Shown: positions 33,625 to 46,800 of the stretch, in pieces
Numbering within the stretch: the stretch's first letter is position 1
Layout: each line of letters opens with the position of its first letter
DNA from: Nageia nagi
Taxonomy: Eukaryota > Pinophyta
Assembly: GCA_050084985.1 (NCBI GenBank)
Contig: JBITNC010000001.1
Location: forward strand, 76,384,001-76,448,000
Direction of reading: 5' to 3'
DNA: 64,000 bases
Notes under the pieces: generated by a model
What the model was told of the DNA's origin: nothing
What the model saw: only the letters and a program-made list of their open reading frames with translations
The model's database searches: none
Made by a program: the position numbers and the translations under genes

Positions 33625-36600
33625 CTAGGTATTCAAGCATATTACTTCACTTCCATTATCATAATTAACCATTAAATATTTATCCTCTTAAATCTTTCCA
33701 TCTATTTCTTTCACCTAATTTAGGAAAAGTCTCTTTCTATATCTAAGGTTAAGTTATCCACATTCCAAAATATGGTTCTTCAACTCACCATTAGGCCTTT
33801 AGTAATCTAATAATTAGTTTAGGGAATCTATTGCAAAATTTACAACACATTTCCGAGTAATTAACCCTAAATCTCTTGAAAAACATTTAAGCACATATGG
33901 GGCTTTTATACCATTGATTTCCTTAACTTTTCAAGATATAATTTATTTCCAAAGAGATCATATAAACTCATTAAATCCATTTATAATCCTAAACATTTGA
34001 TGAGACAACAATATACTTAAATTTTTTATTTATTGTAGATATCTTTACAAATATAACAAGAATACAAGGATTATGTATCTTAGTTACAATTTGTTTAGAA
34101 TTGGGTATACATTTAAGGGATTATGGATTTATCCTAAGTTCCAATCATATATCATGATGGTAGAAATACAACTAGAAATATTGTAGCCCTAAATGATGGA
34201 TAGGTTATGATATACATCAAGTATTCCACAAGGTTACATTTAATACATTTAAATTCCATGTAAGTTTTCAAATATTTAATATATGGAGATTATAATTATA
34301 AAATTCATGTACAAGTATATCATAAGAGATCTTCAATTCATCCATATCCACTTGGTGCATCTTCTTGACATATCCATCTTGCATGTACATCCCAAGGATC
34401 TAATTTTTATTGGATGTATGTACTAGGAAAGGCTTTAGAGTTAATTAAGGATTAGGACATCTCTTTCCATGATAAAATGCATCCTACCCTATATTCATCA
34501 CATGTAATTAAATCTTTCGTATGCATTCAAGTTCAATCAATAATACAACAATCAATTAAAAAATACTCTATTCTTTGATCTCAAAAGGTTTTATGCTCTC
34601 ACTAGAACTACCTCCTTTCCTCGATCATAGTCTAATATTTTATTTTCATCCCAAGAATGATATTATACTATTTAACAAAATCCAAATGTTTTAACATAAA
34701 ATCCAAATTTATCTCAAGAGTTAAACCTTAGCTATGAAGATTACATCCTTACAACCAAATCATTTAAATTTTTATTTTAATCTTATTGACGCATAGATAC
34801 TAGCAAAGAATTTGATATTTTTCATTTATAATTTTTTTTGAGATCCATTTGGTTATTATTTCATGGGGGTACATTTTGTTAATTTTGGGGTTATTATGGT
34901 GGGTAGAGGATTATTATAAATATCAAGGTTTTATTTTGATGGAGGGGACAAATCATTTATCTATTTGATTTAGTGAATTGTTAAATGGGTGTCTTAGTTT
35001 TATTTGGTTGGTGCATTTGAGTTTTATATGATTTTAATAAGACTATTATATTTACTTATAAATCATTCATGAAATTCTTAAACTTGCCATGATCGACCTT
35101 TTGATTTAATTTCTTAATTTGATGTATTCTTTATTCCACATACTACAATATATACATAATAGTGAGGTAATTAGTCCCAAGTAGAAAATACCTCCAAAGA
35201 TCTATAAATGCACTTGAGTAGAAAATGATAAGATATTATAAGATAAGTGTAAGGATATAAATACAATTTTAATATTAAATATTTGAAGTAATAATGACCC
35301 ATTTGAAGTTCCCCTTTCTTTAAGGTTGCAAGAATTTATGTAAAAGACACTCGAATAGAATCTCAATAATTGAGAGGGATCCTCATCTTGATCACTTAAG
35401 ACCTCAAGCCACCCTAGATGGGGTTAACCCTTCTTGTTGGTAAGTTGGATTCCTTACATATAATCAAATTATGTAAAGAATATACATATATGCCTTAAGA
35501 TTCTTATGATCATATGGTTATATGATGTGGAAATGGTTCTTAGTGATTCTTGTAAAGAAAGATTAATGCTAGCAATGATCAAATCTATGATAGATTTCTT
35601 TTATATTTTAAAATATGGACTAAGAATGTGACATAAAACACTCTTACAATATTTCAAGAAAGTTATCTAAATTAATTATATAGAAAATATAAAACAACCA
35701 CAAAGTGTAATGCTAAGATTAACATAATAAATATAAATGTGTATGATAAAGATATATTAAATGTAAATTAATATGATAATTAGCCTAAAAGATGCAAAGT
35801 AACTACAAAAAAATAGTAAAATTACCTGGTGTAGAACATATCATAATGTTACAATTTCACAATTGAAGTCATTGTATTCTCAAGGAATAACAAACTAGAA
35901 GTCTTAGATAAAAAATGCAAAGTGTTAGAAGATAAAATTTATGGCATATAAATTTATTTCAATAACATACTATTTGAGGTTTAAAATACCAATTACAAAT
36001 TCAATCAACCAGTTATCATGTCTATAGGTTCAATATACTAACCATGTAGTTAGTTTGTTGACTCTAATACAAAGGATTCTCATAATTATGCTAAAATAAC
36101 TATTAATTGCTTTTGATTGTAACAAAGTGATGCATGATCATAAAACATATAAATAATGTTGATTATAATGATATTGTTTATACATTGATATAATGAAATA
36201 TATATTTTTTTAATGTTGACAATTAATAACATGTATATCATCGATTCTTTTGACCTTAAGGATAACTTCATCAAAGGGATGCAATTCTTGAATTTGTAGT
36301 GAAATATATTTTGCAAAATATTTAGTGAGCATTGATATGAGCTTATTTTCAAAGATAATAAAGGTGATCTCATTAACCATTGATCTTCATCTACCCATGA
36401 TATTTGATATAGCTTCATCATCAAATTGTTTATGATTATAAATATTCATCATTATGTTGATTGAAAATTATTCAACTAATAATTTTTCTAATTGATCTAA
36501 TATATTGATTGAGAAGTAATTAATTCAAATATTATAACAATCAAAAGCTTATTCATTCAAGTTCATTTTAGCCATGAATATTCATGAATAAGCAAATCTT

Positions 36601-37005
36601 AGAAATTCTAAAAATGGAAATCGACAATTTTTTTGGGTTACAACAACACCCATGTCACAAATTTTTTATTTTTTATTTTATTTTTGTTTTACTAGCTTGG
36701 ATTGCCAAGTCAAATTACAATTTTAAATTAAATATTTTTTTCCAATATTTTAAATTAATAAATAGTCAACTTCAGCTTGAAATTATAAATTATTATTTAT
36801 ATTTCGACTAAATCACCTGATATAAATACCTTAATCTAAATTTGATACATCCATTGTTATTTTCTTATGGATCTCCTTTGAGTGAGCGTATCAACACAAC
36901 CTAAAGGATCTAAAAAGAGTTAGGATAATTGGTAGATCTTATTTCTAGTCATGTTATGTTTTGTAATATTTATAATTGTCTTTATGAAATAGATTGCATC
37001 TACCT
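33625..37005. other. Anonymous AT-rich interval
   Basis: No gene recognised. A minus-strand frame of 112 codons at 36086-36424 and an overlapping frame with FENKLISMLTKYF look mildly coding-like but match no family I know. The remainder is A/T-rich spacer. Confidence 0.4.
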
Positions 37006-37007
37006 CT

Positions 37008-37290
37008 AAATGGTACAATATACCTCTGGATGGTGGAATCTACCTACTTTTGCTTTTGAATGACAATATCTACTTCCAAATGATGGCATCTACTTTCAAA
37101 TGGTGGCATCTACCTCCAAATAATGACATCTACCTTGGGTGATGGTATACTACCTTTAGATGGTAAAATAGGTCTGAACAGTAGTATTCTACTACTATAC
37201 AAGGCCATCATGCTACCATCCAATAGGAGAATGCTATCGCTCAGTAGTAGAGTGCTATCACCTAGTAGTATTCTACCTATAAATGGTGGT
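37008..37290. repeat. Degenerate minisatellite (AAATGGTGGCATCTACCTCC type)
   Basis: About a dozen diverged units of 20-24 bp built on ATGGTGGNATCTACC and, further right, TAGTAGNATNCTATC. Related arrays are at 41930-41985, 51460-51590 and 53160-53400. Small frames here (37110-37298, 37123-37314) only translate the repeat. Confidence 0.7.
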
Positions 37291-37831
37291 AACATCAATT
37301 CAATGGATTTCTAATCTTCATTTGTTGGGTACAATAATAAATGTTTTGATACACATGTTAAATATAAATACTATGGAATTTAGGAATAATATTAAAAGAG
37401 TACAAAAAAAGGGTATATTATCTTATTTTTCTAATAGATAATTGTAAAATGAAGGAACTCAATAAGTATATTTAATTAATATAGGTACTTATCTTATCTA
37501 TAATTTATAATGTAAGATTTGCAATTCCAAATATACTATCTTCGATATATTTAAAATACAATATGAGTGTTGAATTATAAGAGATATCCTTTTATCTTCG
37601 ATATGTAAAAAACCCTAATAATCATGTGCCACTAATAATAATATTTTAATTGCAATTAATGTACAAGCACTTGCAATTGAGTACCCTACAAATGGACCAC
37701 CTTCACATGATGATAATCCTAACCTATCTACTAAAAAATGTTAGGAAAAATGTATACATAAACATAATTACAAGTTAAAAAGAAAATAAAGCATGAAATA
37801 GACTATTGGAAGAGCTTTTTAGATTGATTAG

Positions 37832-40030
37832 GTGGTAAAATATCCATTCATTGAACCAATTGACCGTGGTGATGGAAATAATCTAACAAAATGCAAATGT
37901 AAGATATATTTTTGGGCAACAAAAATAGAACATAGAATCCAATTAAAAATAGATACAATCCAAAAATATTATGGTAAGTTATATTACAACAAAATAGCTA
38001 AAAATGAGCAAACAATTAAGTATTACAGGGATTAAACTGAATATGAGTGCAATCACTTATGATATTAGGCAAAATATGAGAAGTACATGAAGGAAAAATA
38101 AGATTTACAAAAGAAAGGTGGAACATTAGAAACACATTTAAAAAAAAATTAATGATGCAAAAAGGTCAACAAAATTTACTCAATTATGTACTATCTTCTA
38201 TATTAAAGAGAGTAGACCTATTTCTAATTTTATAAATTTTAAAATTTTATATCAAAGAGTTGGGTTATAAAAAATACTGTAAAAGCATTATTCAAAGATA
38301 AGTGCTTGGGAAATGGAAAAAAATATTTATCAATAGTTGAGATTGAGAATTTAAAAGAAAATGTTAAAAAAAAATCATAATTTTTTTCACTTTCACTTGA
38401 TGAAGTTACAATAGTGGACTACACTTCATGGGTTTGCATGTATGTATACACTTTTCAGAATAATAGTAGGATACCACATCTATTGAATGTTCATAAAATG
38501 AATAAAAATTACAATGCAAGAAATATTTACAAGTTAGTTATTTCTAACTTAAAATATTTTGTTAGAATGGATGATTATAAAATTGCTACAAATTTGATAT
38601 GTGTTGGAGTATATGGTGCATCAATAATGCAAAGTAATCAAAATGGTTTTTGTGTTAGATTATAAATTATAATTTCTCCATATAAAATGAACATTGCATT
38701 TTAGAATTGTTAGTAGTTTTATAAGCATATCAAAAGTGGAGAGCTTATTTGTGACATGCATGCATATATCGCAAGAAGACCAAAAAGATATATATAGGGA
38801 TTTCAAAAATTTCTCTATTGGAATAATTGATAGAAATAAAATTTTAAAAGATGCTTATACAAGATGAATTTCATTATATGTACTAGCAAAATTTTTTTTT
38901 CTTTAATAACCATATTTAACTGGTTATATGTATGAACATAGTAATGCAGTTGATAAAGCAAAAGGTTTACTATTTCATTTGATAGATTTTTCAACATTGT
39001 TGATATTATATCGAATTATTTCAATGTCATAAGAAATCAATACTTCCATGAAACATGCTCAAGAATAATATATATATACTTGAAAAGGTACTATCTTAGA
39101 TATTTTATATATTAGTAGTTTATATATATATATAATCTTTGAGAAAATGGGTATCTCTATCTTTAGATATGTTTTATATATGTGAAGATAGTTTTAAAGG
39201 TCCTTTATTTGAAATATGGAAAACTTTGACTAATGTTAAAGATTCAAATAATATCACTGATCATCTTTGTATAGACATGAAAGAAAATTTGATACCATTG
39301 CATATGCAAATATTCGAAGGAATTTATTTTTGATAATTGTATTTATGACACATGTATTAATTTGAGAAAGATATCTACAACCTTAGCTAATAAAATTTGT
39401 GAAGAATTTCAACTAGATGATTTACATGAATCAATGGTTGTTTTGAACCCTAAATTTTAGAATATAGATAATGTGAATAATTAATTTGCAATTTGTTTCA
39501 CAAAAATATGTTTAATTCTTGAATCATATTTTGGTAAAGCTATTGAAGTAAATGGACTAAAAGTTAATGTTATTTTAAATAAAGAGTTGTTGATAAAATA
39601 AGCTAACCATTTTGGACTTGCTATTGTTGATCAAAACTCTCTATTATCAGAACCAATAGTTGGATAAAAGTTTATCCAAGTATAGTTCTTTGAGACACTA
39701 TTAGTGATTATTACAGATTATATGAATTATATCAAATAATAATTTTAGATTCTATTGAATACAAAAGAGTATTTAGTGCTTTATCTTTTATTAAGTCCAA
39801 GATTTGAAATAAATTGGATAAAAACTTGAATACATGTATTAGATTATATGTTTTCCTTTATTTTGTGGATTCTTTTCCCATGGAAAGGGAAGTAGATATT
39901 TGATTTTATATTGCACAAATAAAAGGTATAGATAATTATGAAGAAAATTCTCTAATAAAAACTTGCACACCAACACCAAAAAAGGCAATAGCATAATAGG
40001 TTTCCAAAGGGTTTGGATGTGAAATACCTA
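37832..40030 (+). pseudogene. hAT-like transposase relic
   Basis: Forward translation with frame jumps gives, in order: a cysteine pair in an N-terminal segment (CKCKIYFWATKIEHRIQLK, 37880-37940), SRPISNFINFKILY (38205-38260), FFSLSLDEVTIVDYTSWVC (38380-38440) with the acidic pair usual for the first catalytic region, LICVGVYGASIMQSNQNG (38595-38650) like the second catalytic region, and near 39755-39860 YKRVFSALSFIKSKI, the C-terminal dimerisation signature of hAT transposases. It resembles the plant and animal hAT group annotated as uncharacterised or zinc-finger-MYM-like proteins. Many stops and frameshifts. No 8-bp duplication or terminal inverted repeats were identified. Confidence 0.6.
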
Positions 40031-40149
40031 AGTAAAATAGATTGTTGAAGGGTTCAAATTTAAAATACTTGTAGTTATATATATTTCAATTTTTTAATCA
40101 AATATGTTACATGTTGTTATTGAATTATAATTTAGGTTAGTAATTTTAC

Positions 40150-40400
40150 ATTTTTTTTGTAAAGTATTTGTTATAACATTCAACCATAACATAAAAATCA
40201 ACCATAACATAACATTCAACCATAACATTTTCATATCAATTATTTAAATTTGAGGAAATATAATATTTCAAACATAACATAACCTTTAATCATAAAATAA
40301 AATTCAACTATAACATTTTCATATCAACTATTTAAATTTGAACAAATAATATTTCAAACATAACATAACATCAACCATTTTGAAAGATTATTAAAAATAA
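40150..40400. repeat. CATAACATT-rich direct repeats
   Basis: Repeated phrases AACCATAACAT, TTTCATATCAA and ATTTAAATTTGA in two to four copies each, after the transposase relic. Simple and AT-rich. Confidence 0.6.
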
Positions 40401-40509
40401 TTTTAAACTAAAGTATTTTAAACCAAAAAAGTACTTTAAAGAGTAAAAGTAGTCTTAATAGTAATTTAAATCAAAGTAATTTCAATAGTAAGATATCAAA
40501 TTAATATGC

Positions 40510-41540
40510 CTCTCCCCCTTCTCCTGCTCTTAAACCCTCTAGCTCATTTGATGAAACTTCAACAATAATGGATGCTTTGGCAAGATTACATAATACATCT
40601 CATTCTAAGGAAGATGCATTGTTTGCAAAAAGAAATTTTGAGCTATATTTATTTTCTCTTTCTATAATATATGTGGATAAAGTTGATGCTCCTTGATTGA
40701 CAAAATAATAGCATTATTCATTTTTCTTAATTGAGCTATTATATCCTTCATTTTTTTGCAATTTTCAAATGAATCTTAAATGTTTGAACATATTTTATCA
40801 ATTTATCGTACCTCACTTACAATCAAATAAAAATATAGAAATATTAAAAGTAAAAAAAAAAAAAAAAATTTAAAATACAAATATTAATATGTAAAGATTG
40901 AAAAATATGTTGCTACCTCAACTCTTTCCTTTTGGGCCTTTGCAATCTCTACAAAAGTTTTATCTCTCAACTATATGTTATAATAAGCTTAAGCCTTTGT
41001 ATTTAAATTTTCTAAATGGTTACACATGATAGCCATTATGTTATCATCATATCCACATTGCACATTGATTAAACTTGCTTGTACTTGAGCTTTTAAATGT
41101 TTTATTTTGATAGATTCATTCTCAACCAATTTATACAAAGAATCCTATTAAGAATGATTATGATAATGAGTATTGATTTCCTTTATCAATGATTTTTCAT
41201 GTACTTTCCAAATATTTAAAGTATTGACATTGTCTAGGAAAACACCATTCAGTTATGCCAAAGTATCATCTAAAATAAGTGCATTTAATGGAAAGTATGT
41301 GAGTTCATCATTTGTTTTACCAATAGTGTCCTACAAGTTTTGTGGATGTGGTACAAAACTTATTTGTTGAGGATGATAAGATTAATAAATATTAATTTGA
41401 ATCTAAATAATATCATGGGTGCTTAACTATGGATTTGAACCACTATCAATTCCCAAATAATCCACATCCAATTGTATATTTTGCAAATAAAAAATGCTAA
41501 CACTCTATACATCCTCCTCTAAATCAAGATCAATAAAAGA
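40510..41540 (-). pseudogene. Unrecognised coiled-coil protein relic
   Basis: On the minus strand two coding-like blocks are separated by an A-rich gap (40840-40900). The first (41540 to 40905) reads with only TAG or TAA stops where glutamine fits, and includes ILDDTLA, NGVFLDNVNTLNIWKVHEKS and a heptad-like KLVENESIKIKHLKAQV. The second (40840 to 40510) includes YIIERENKYSSKFLFANN and VSSNELEGL. It lies tail-to-tail with the hAT-like relic, as a second transposon gene might. I do not recognise the family. Confidence 0.4.
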
Positions 41541-41929
41541 AGATATTTATAATAAGTTAACCATTGTTTCTCATAGAAGGATTATCCTACTATAAATTAA
41601 GATATTTTCATGCTCTTCTTCTAGAGACTAGACATGGAACAAGTGGTGGAGGTATGGGTGACCGTTTTTGAGAACTTCACTTGCGAATTGTATCAAAAAA
41701 TTATGTATTATGAAATATGAATTCATTTCTAATAGATAACAAATTTAAATTAAAAAAATTCAAAAATATTTACCTAATGGAGGAGTAGATGATGTAGGTT
41801 GAATCGATTAAGTATGTAAATCTACCATATCTTGATCTAGAATTATGAACTAAAATAGGAACTACATGTAAACATATATTTATAGACTTATAGCTATGGT
41901 TATAAAGATAAAGAAATTAAATATTTACA

Positions 41930-41985
41930 TAATAGCATGGTGCTACCGTATGGTGGCATAGTGCTACTAAGTAGTGGTATGGTTC
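41930..41985. repeat. Minisatellite, left part
   Basis: Units such as ATGGTGCTACCGTATGGTGGC. The array continues at 51460 after the two nested insertions. Confidence 0.7.
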
Positions 41986-42414
41986 TATTGGAATGTATAA
42001 TGCATTATTGTCAGGTTTTGTATTAATCCTCTTTGTAAATTCACTAATACTTAATAATATCATTAGATACCTTAAGTATTTAAGTGAATATGATAGTGTA
42101 AATTATCCTACACTCCATATCATAATCATGCCCCTTGGGTAAAAGGGAGTATCATGTCATGCCTTTGTACAATAGTTAAAAGAGTGATCCAAAGGAAGAT
42201 TTTGGCCTAAAAATAGAAGTCTCTCTCTTTATGATCACTCACCAATTGGTGAAGCAAAGTTATGCTCTAGGATAGTGATTAGGAGATGAAGTTAGTATGA
42301 TTGTAAGAAAGTTGTCTTTGTGAATGAAGTAAGATCTAATTAATGTATGTACTCCTATATGGAAGAACCACTTTACATTTTGAGTTATTTTGTGATATTT
42401 TTTATACTTGAGTT
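41986..42414 (+). mobile_element. Solo LTR (E family), left part
   Basis: Aligns with the reverse complement of the E LTR (4348-4845), starting TATTGGA where E has TGTTGGA. It has a TATA-like CTAAAAATAG near 42210. It breaks at GAGTT (42410-42414), the target duplication of element A, and continues at 51390-51459. Flanks GGTTC (41981-41985) and GGTGC (51460-51464) look like a 5-bp duplication with one change. No internal region of E type is attached, so it is a solo LTR. Confidence 0.85.
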
Positions 42415-42914
42415 TGAAGGATTTGAACTAGATCTAAACAAATCCTCTAGGACCTTAGACTAGGAAACTCAAGATAACACATCTATAATTCTAAGAACAT
42501 CATTCACACAAGATAACACATCAATATAATGTGGTTCCTCCCTCCTTGGGAGTACATCCACAACTAGTTCTCTTATTCTCAAATCTATGTCTCTCTTACA
42601 ACTATTCTCTAGCTCTCTCCTACACAACCAAGTAGAGTAATCTTACTCAAAACTTAGATATGTTTACATGAGGAGAGGCCCTCTATTTATAGGTTGAGAG
42701 CACCTCCCTAACCTTCCTTTAACCCAAGGGTAAGGTTAGGGTTACATTAAATGTACCACCAAACTTCAACCTACCAACTAACTCCTTTGGTAAAGTCAAA
42801 GTCTATACATTAAAGAATTCTATTAATCACTTAAGGTATCTACATACCTTTAAGTGATTAATTGAATTTACAAGGAGTTTAGATATTCACAATATTTCAT
42901 TACAAATTCTAACA
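42415..42914 (-). repeat. 3' LTR of copia element A
   Basis: 500 bp, sense TGTTAGAA...CCTTCA, preceded on the sense strand by ATTAAGGGGGAG (42915-42926). Confidence 0.97.
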
Positions 42915-42926
42915 CTCCCCCTTAAT
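42915..42926 (-). other. Polypurine tract of element A
   Basis: Sense ATTAAGGGGGAG directly before the 3' LTR. A near copy, CTCAAGGGGGAGTG, lies at 43875-43888 overlapping the end of pol. Confidence 0.9.
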
Positions 42927-43402
42927 GCAATATTGGGATAGAGCGTAGAAGAGAGAAGAGAGAGAGTAAGAGAGAGTTCTCCTCCATAGAGATACAAGTG
43001 GAGATGAGAACTTTTACATATTTTTGAGAATCTTTTTGAGAACTAGTATGAGACTCACTACATTACCATTTGACAAAAATGGTTTACAATACAATCATTA
43101 ACCACAACTGGTTTCACTGTACATAGTAGTCGATCAACTTTAAGCTGACATGTGAGTCTCCATGAGCTTGCTTTCACAAGGTGAGTAACCTGCATTTCTA
43201 AAGAAGATCCTGCATGCTACAAGCAACTCATGAACAAAATCAGTTAGATGCATCATATATTCAAATAAGAGAATCAAATAATGCCATCTTATAAATAACT
43301 GATCAATGGTGCACTATGAGTCATCACGGAGATGCCAAGCCATCACTCATAGTCACTTGTTGTTATATAGACATGTGTTGATTATTAATAGAGCATAAAA
43401 AT

Positions 43403-43800
43403 TGTACAACGAGTTTCTCACGCAGAGCAAACTTACCACGGAGGTATAGAATGTACAACAAGTTCGTCACGCAGAGCGAACTTACCACGGAGGTATATTA
43501 AATTATATGCTCAAAAATTGTACAACGAGTTTCTCACGCAGAGCAAACTCACCACGGAGGTATAGAGCATAAAAATTGTACAACGAGTTTCTCACGTAGA
43601 GCAAACTCACCACGGAGGTATAGAATGTACAACAAGTTCGTCACGCAGAGCGAACTTACCACGGAGGTATATTAATTATATGCTCAAAATTTGTACAACA
43701 AGTTTCTCACGCAGAGCAAACTTACCACTGAGGTATAAAATAATCAACACTCTATAACAACAATTGTACAACAAGTTTGTCACGCAGAACAAACTTACCA
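43403..43800 (-). repeat. Tandem hairpin array in 3' UTR of element A (7 units)
   Basis: Seven stem-loops at about 43411-43434, 43460-43483, 43527-43550, 43585-43608, 43634-43657, 43700-43723 and 43773-43796. The sense stem AAGTTTG with CAAACTT appears as AAGTTCG with CGAACTT in units 2 and 5, and as GAGTTT with AAACTC in units 3 and 4, so paired positions changed together. The ten-base loop CTCTGCGTGA is nearly fixed. Spacers contain TGTACAA and CCTCCGTGG. Confidence 0.88.
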
Positions 43801-43866
43801 CGGAGGTCTAGAATGTACAATCAAAAAAGGCCTCTTAGAGGTGAAGTTGTCATCACTAACAAAAGT

Positions 43867-46800
43867 TTAAACTTCACTCCCCCTTGAGGGCAACTTCACC
43901 AACCCGAGAGAATCCCTAAGCTTGCAGAACTGAGCTTCAGGAAGGGGCTTGGTGAACAAATCAGCGGAATTGTCAGTAGATGGACAATACTGCAAGTGTA
44001 TGATGTCATCTAGAACCTTCTCCCTGATAAAATGAGCTTGGATTTCTACATGTTTGGTTCGCTGATGGAACACAGGATTCTTAGCCAAAGAGATAGCCGA
44101 TTGATTATCTGATGAAATAAGAGATGGGCCATTTTGCTTATACCCAATTTCGGTCAGAAGATGTCTTAGCCAAATAGCTTCTTGGGCGGCAACAGACATG
44201 ACTCGATATTCGGCTTCGGTGGTAGAAAGAGTTACAGTAGGTTGCTTCTTGGAAGCCTAAGAGATAGCACCTGAACCAATGCTAAACACGTATGCAGAGG
44301 TTGATTTTCTGTCATCTCTATCTCCCCCATAATCAGAATCTGAGAACCCTGAGAGAACAATCGAGGGCACTTTGGAATACTTAAGAGCAAGATCCTTTGT
44401 CCCTGCGACATACCTCAAGATTTGCTTAACAGCATTGAGGTGTTCAACATATGGTTTTTGCATGAATCGTGCCATGAGATTCACTGCAAAGGCAATATCA
44501 GGACGAGAGATAGTCAGATACAGAAGACTACCAATCAATTGTCTATAAGCTGTAGCATCAACCAACTGAGAATCTGAGCTCAGTGATACAACGATTCCAG
44601 GAGAAACAGGTATTGCAGCATATTTACACTCTTCCATTCCAAACTTTTGCAAGATGTCTGATATATACTTAGATTGACTAAGATAAGTACAATCGTTGTG
44701 TTGGTATACTTGCATCCCAAGATAGTAATGCAATAGACCTAGATCAGTCATTTCAAATGTTGCCTTGAGTTTGGAGATGCACTCTTGGATGATTTCAATA
44801 TTATTGCCTGTTATGAGAAGATCATCCACATAAAGGAGTATTATGACCACGTCTTGTCCTTGATTGAGTACATATAGATCTGAATCTGAGAAGCACTTGG
44901 AAAAACCAATATCTGCAAAGAATCCTGAAATTTTCTTGTACCATGCTCTAGGTGCTTGCTTAAGTCCATACAAAGACTTCTTTAGTTTGCACACAAGAGT
45001 CTCTTTTCCTTCTAGAATAAATCCTTCTGGTTGATTCATGTAGATTTCAACATCTAAGTCCCCATTGAGAAATGCACTTTTGACATCAAGTTGAAAAGCT
45101 TTCCATCCTTGAGATGCAGAAAGAGCAAGAATTATTCTGACAGTAGGCATCTTGGCTACAGGAGCAAAGGTTTCCTCATAATCAATACCATATTTCTGAG
45201 CGAATCCTTTGGCTACTAACCTTGCCTTGTATTTTTCAATGTTTCCATCAGAATTGTACTTGACCTTGTATATCCATTTATTGCCAATCACATTTTTCTC
45301 ATTGGGATAAGGAACCAAATCCCAAGTTTCATTTTTCATGAGAGCCTCATACTCAACTTTCATAGCTTCCATCCAACACTCTTGCTTGGAAGCTTCTTTG
45401 AAGGTTGATGGCTCATGCATATTATCAATTTTGGCAAATAAGGATTTATTCAAGGTCATACTTCTTGTAATTCTCTGTGCTGGAGAATTTTGCTCTTGTG
45501 GTGACTTCTCTACATGATCATCCAACCAGTTAGGTGCAGGCGAAGAATCATCTGAATCAGATATTTCAGCATGAGAGGTCGTATCCTCAGAAAGTTCATT
45601 GAACTTAACATCCCTAGAAACAAAGACTATTTTCTGGGATGAAGAGTAGAGCCTGTAACCTCTATGCTGATTATCATACCCCACAAAGATGCATTTTTCT
45701 GATCGTTTATCTAGCTTCTTTCTTTTCTCTGAGGTAATGAAGGCAAATGCATCACAACTGAAGATTCTGAAGTGTGAGAGGTTAGGTTTCTTTCTTGTCC
45801 ATGCTTCATATGGAGTTTTACCTTCAACTGCCTTAGTAGGACACCTATTTAGGGTGTGAATAGCAGTGTGAACAGCTTCGCCCCATAAGAAACTAGGAAG
45901 GTTACCCAACATGCATCTTGCCATTTCCATAATGGTGCGATTCTTCCTTTCAGCAACTCCATTTTGCTGAGGGGTGTAAGGGATTGTGAATTGTCGCTTA
46001 ATCCCGTGTTTAACACAAAAGTTGTTAAACTCATTGCTATTATATTCACCCCCATTGTCCGATCTCAGCATTTTGATCTTAAAATCAGTTTGATTTTCAA
46101 CAAGTGCCTTGAAGTCTTGAAACCTGTCAAAAGTTTGATCCTTGTGCTCAAGTAGATAACCAAATGTCATCCTACTGAAGTCATCAATGAAGGTCAGAAC
46201 ATAAGAAGCTCCACCTAGTGACTTAGTCTGAAAAGGACCCATCAAATCTGAATGCACAAGTTGAAGAGGACAAGTAGCCCGAGTTGCCTTATCTTTTTCA
46301 AAATTTTGCCTATGCATCTTTCCTAGAATGCACCTTTCACAAAGACCAACTGTGGGTGAAATATTAGGTAAACCTTCCACAAGTTCTTGAGTTTTCATGG
46401 CTTGAATACTCTTGTGGTTAAGGTGTCCTAATCGTTGATGCCAAAGATTACCTTTTGAACAAACATTTGTAGCAAGACAAATCTTTGAAGGTACTTGATC
46501 CACAATATAAAGGTCATTCTTTACTGATCCTTTCATCAAAGTGGCAAGTCCTTTCTTAACACACCAAGAGTGTGAGGTAAACTCAAATGAGCATCCTTTC
46601 CTTGTAATTTGAATCACGGAGATGAGATTCATCCTTAGTTTAGGCACATAAAAGACATTATCAAGAGTCTTTCCATGAATCTTCACACTTCCTATTCCGT
46701 GAACATCAAGGACTGTATTATCACCTATCACAACTGCATCCTTTTTGTACTTATGAAAGTTTTCAAACTTATCTTTTTCATAACACATGTGATTAGTGCA

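Noticed and set aside
36584-36811. Hydrophobic small frame as a membrane protein
   Set aside because: Composition follows from T-rich DNA; no start context or partner.
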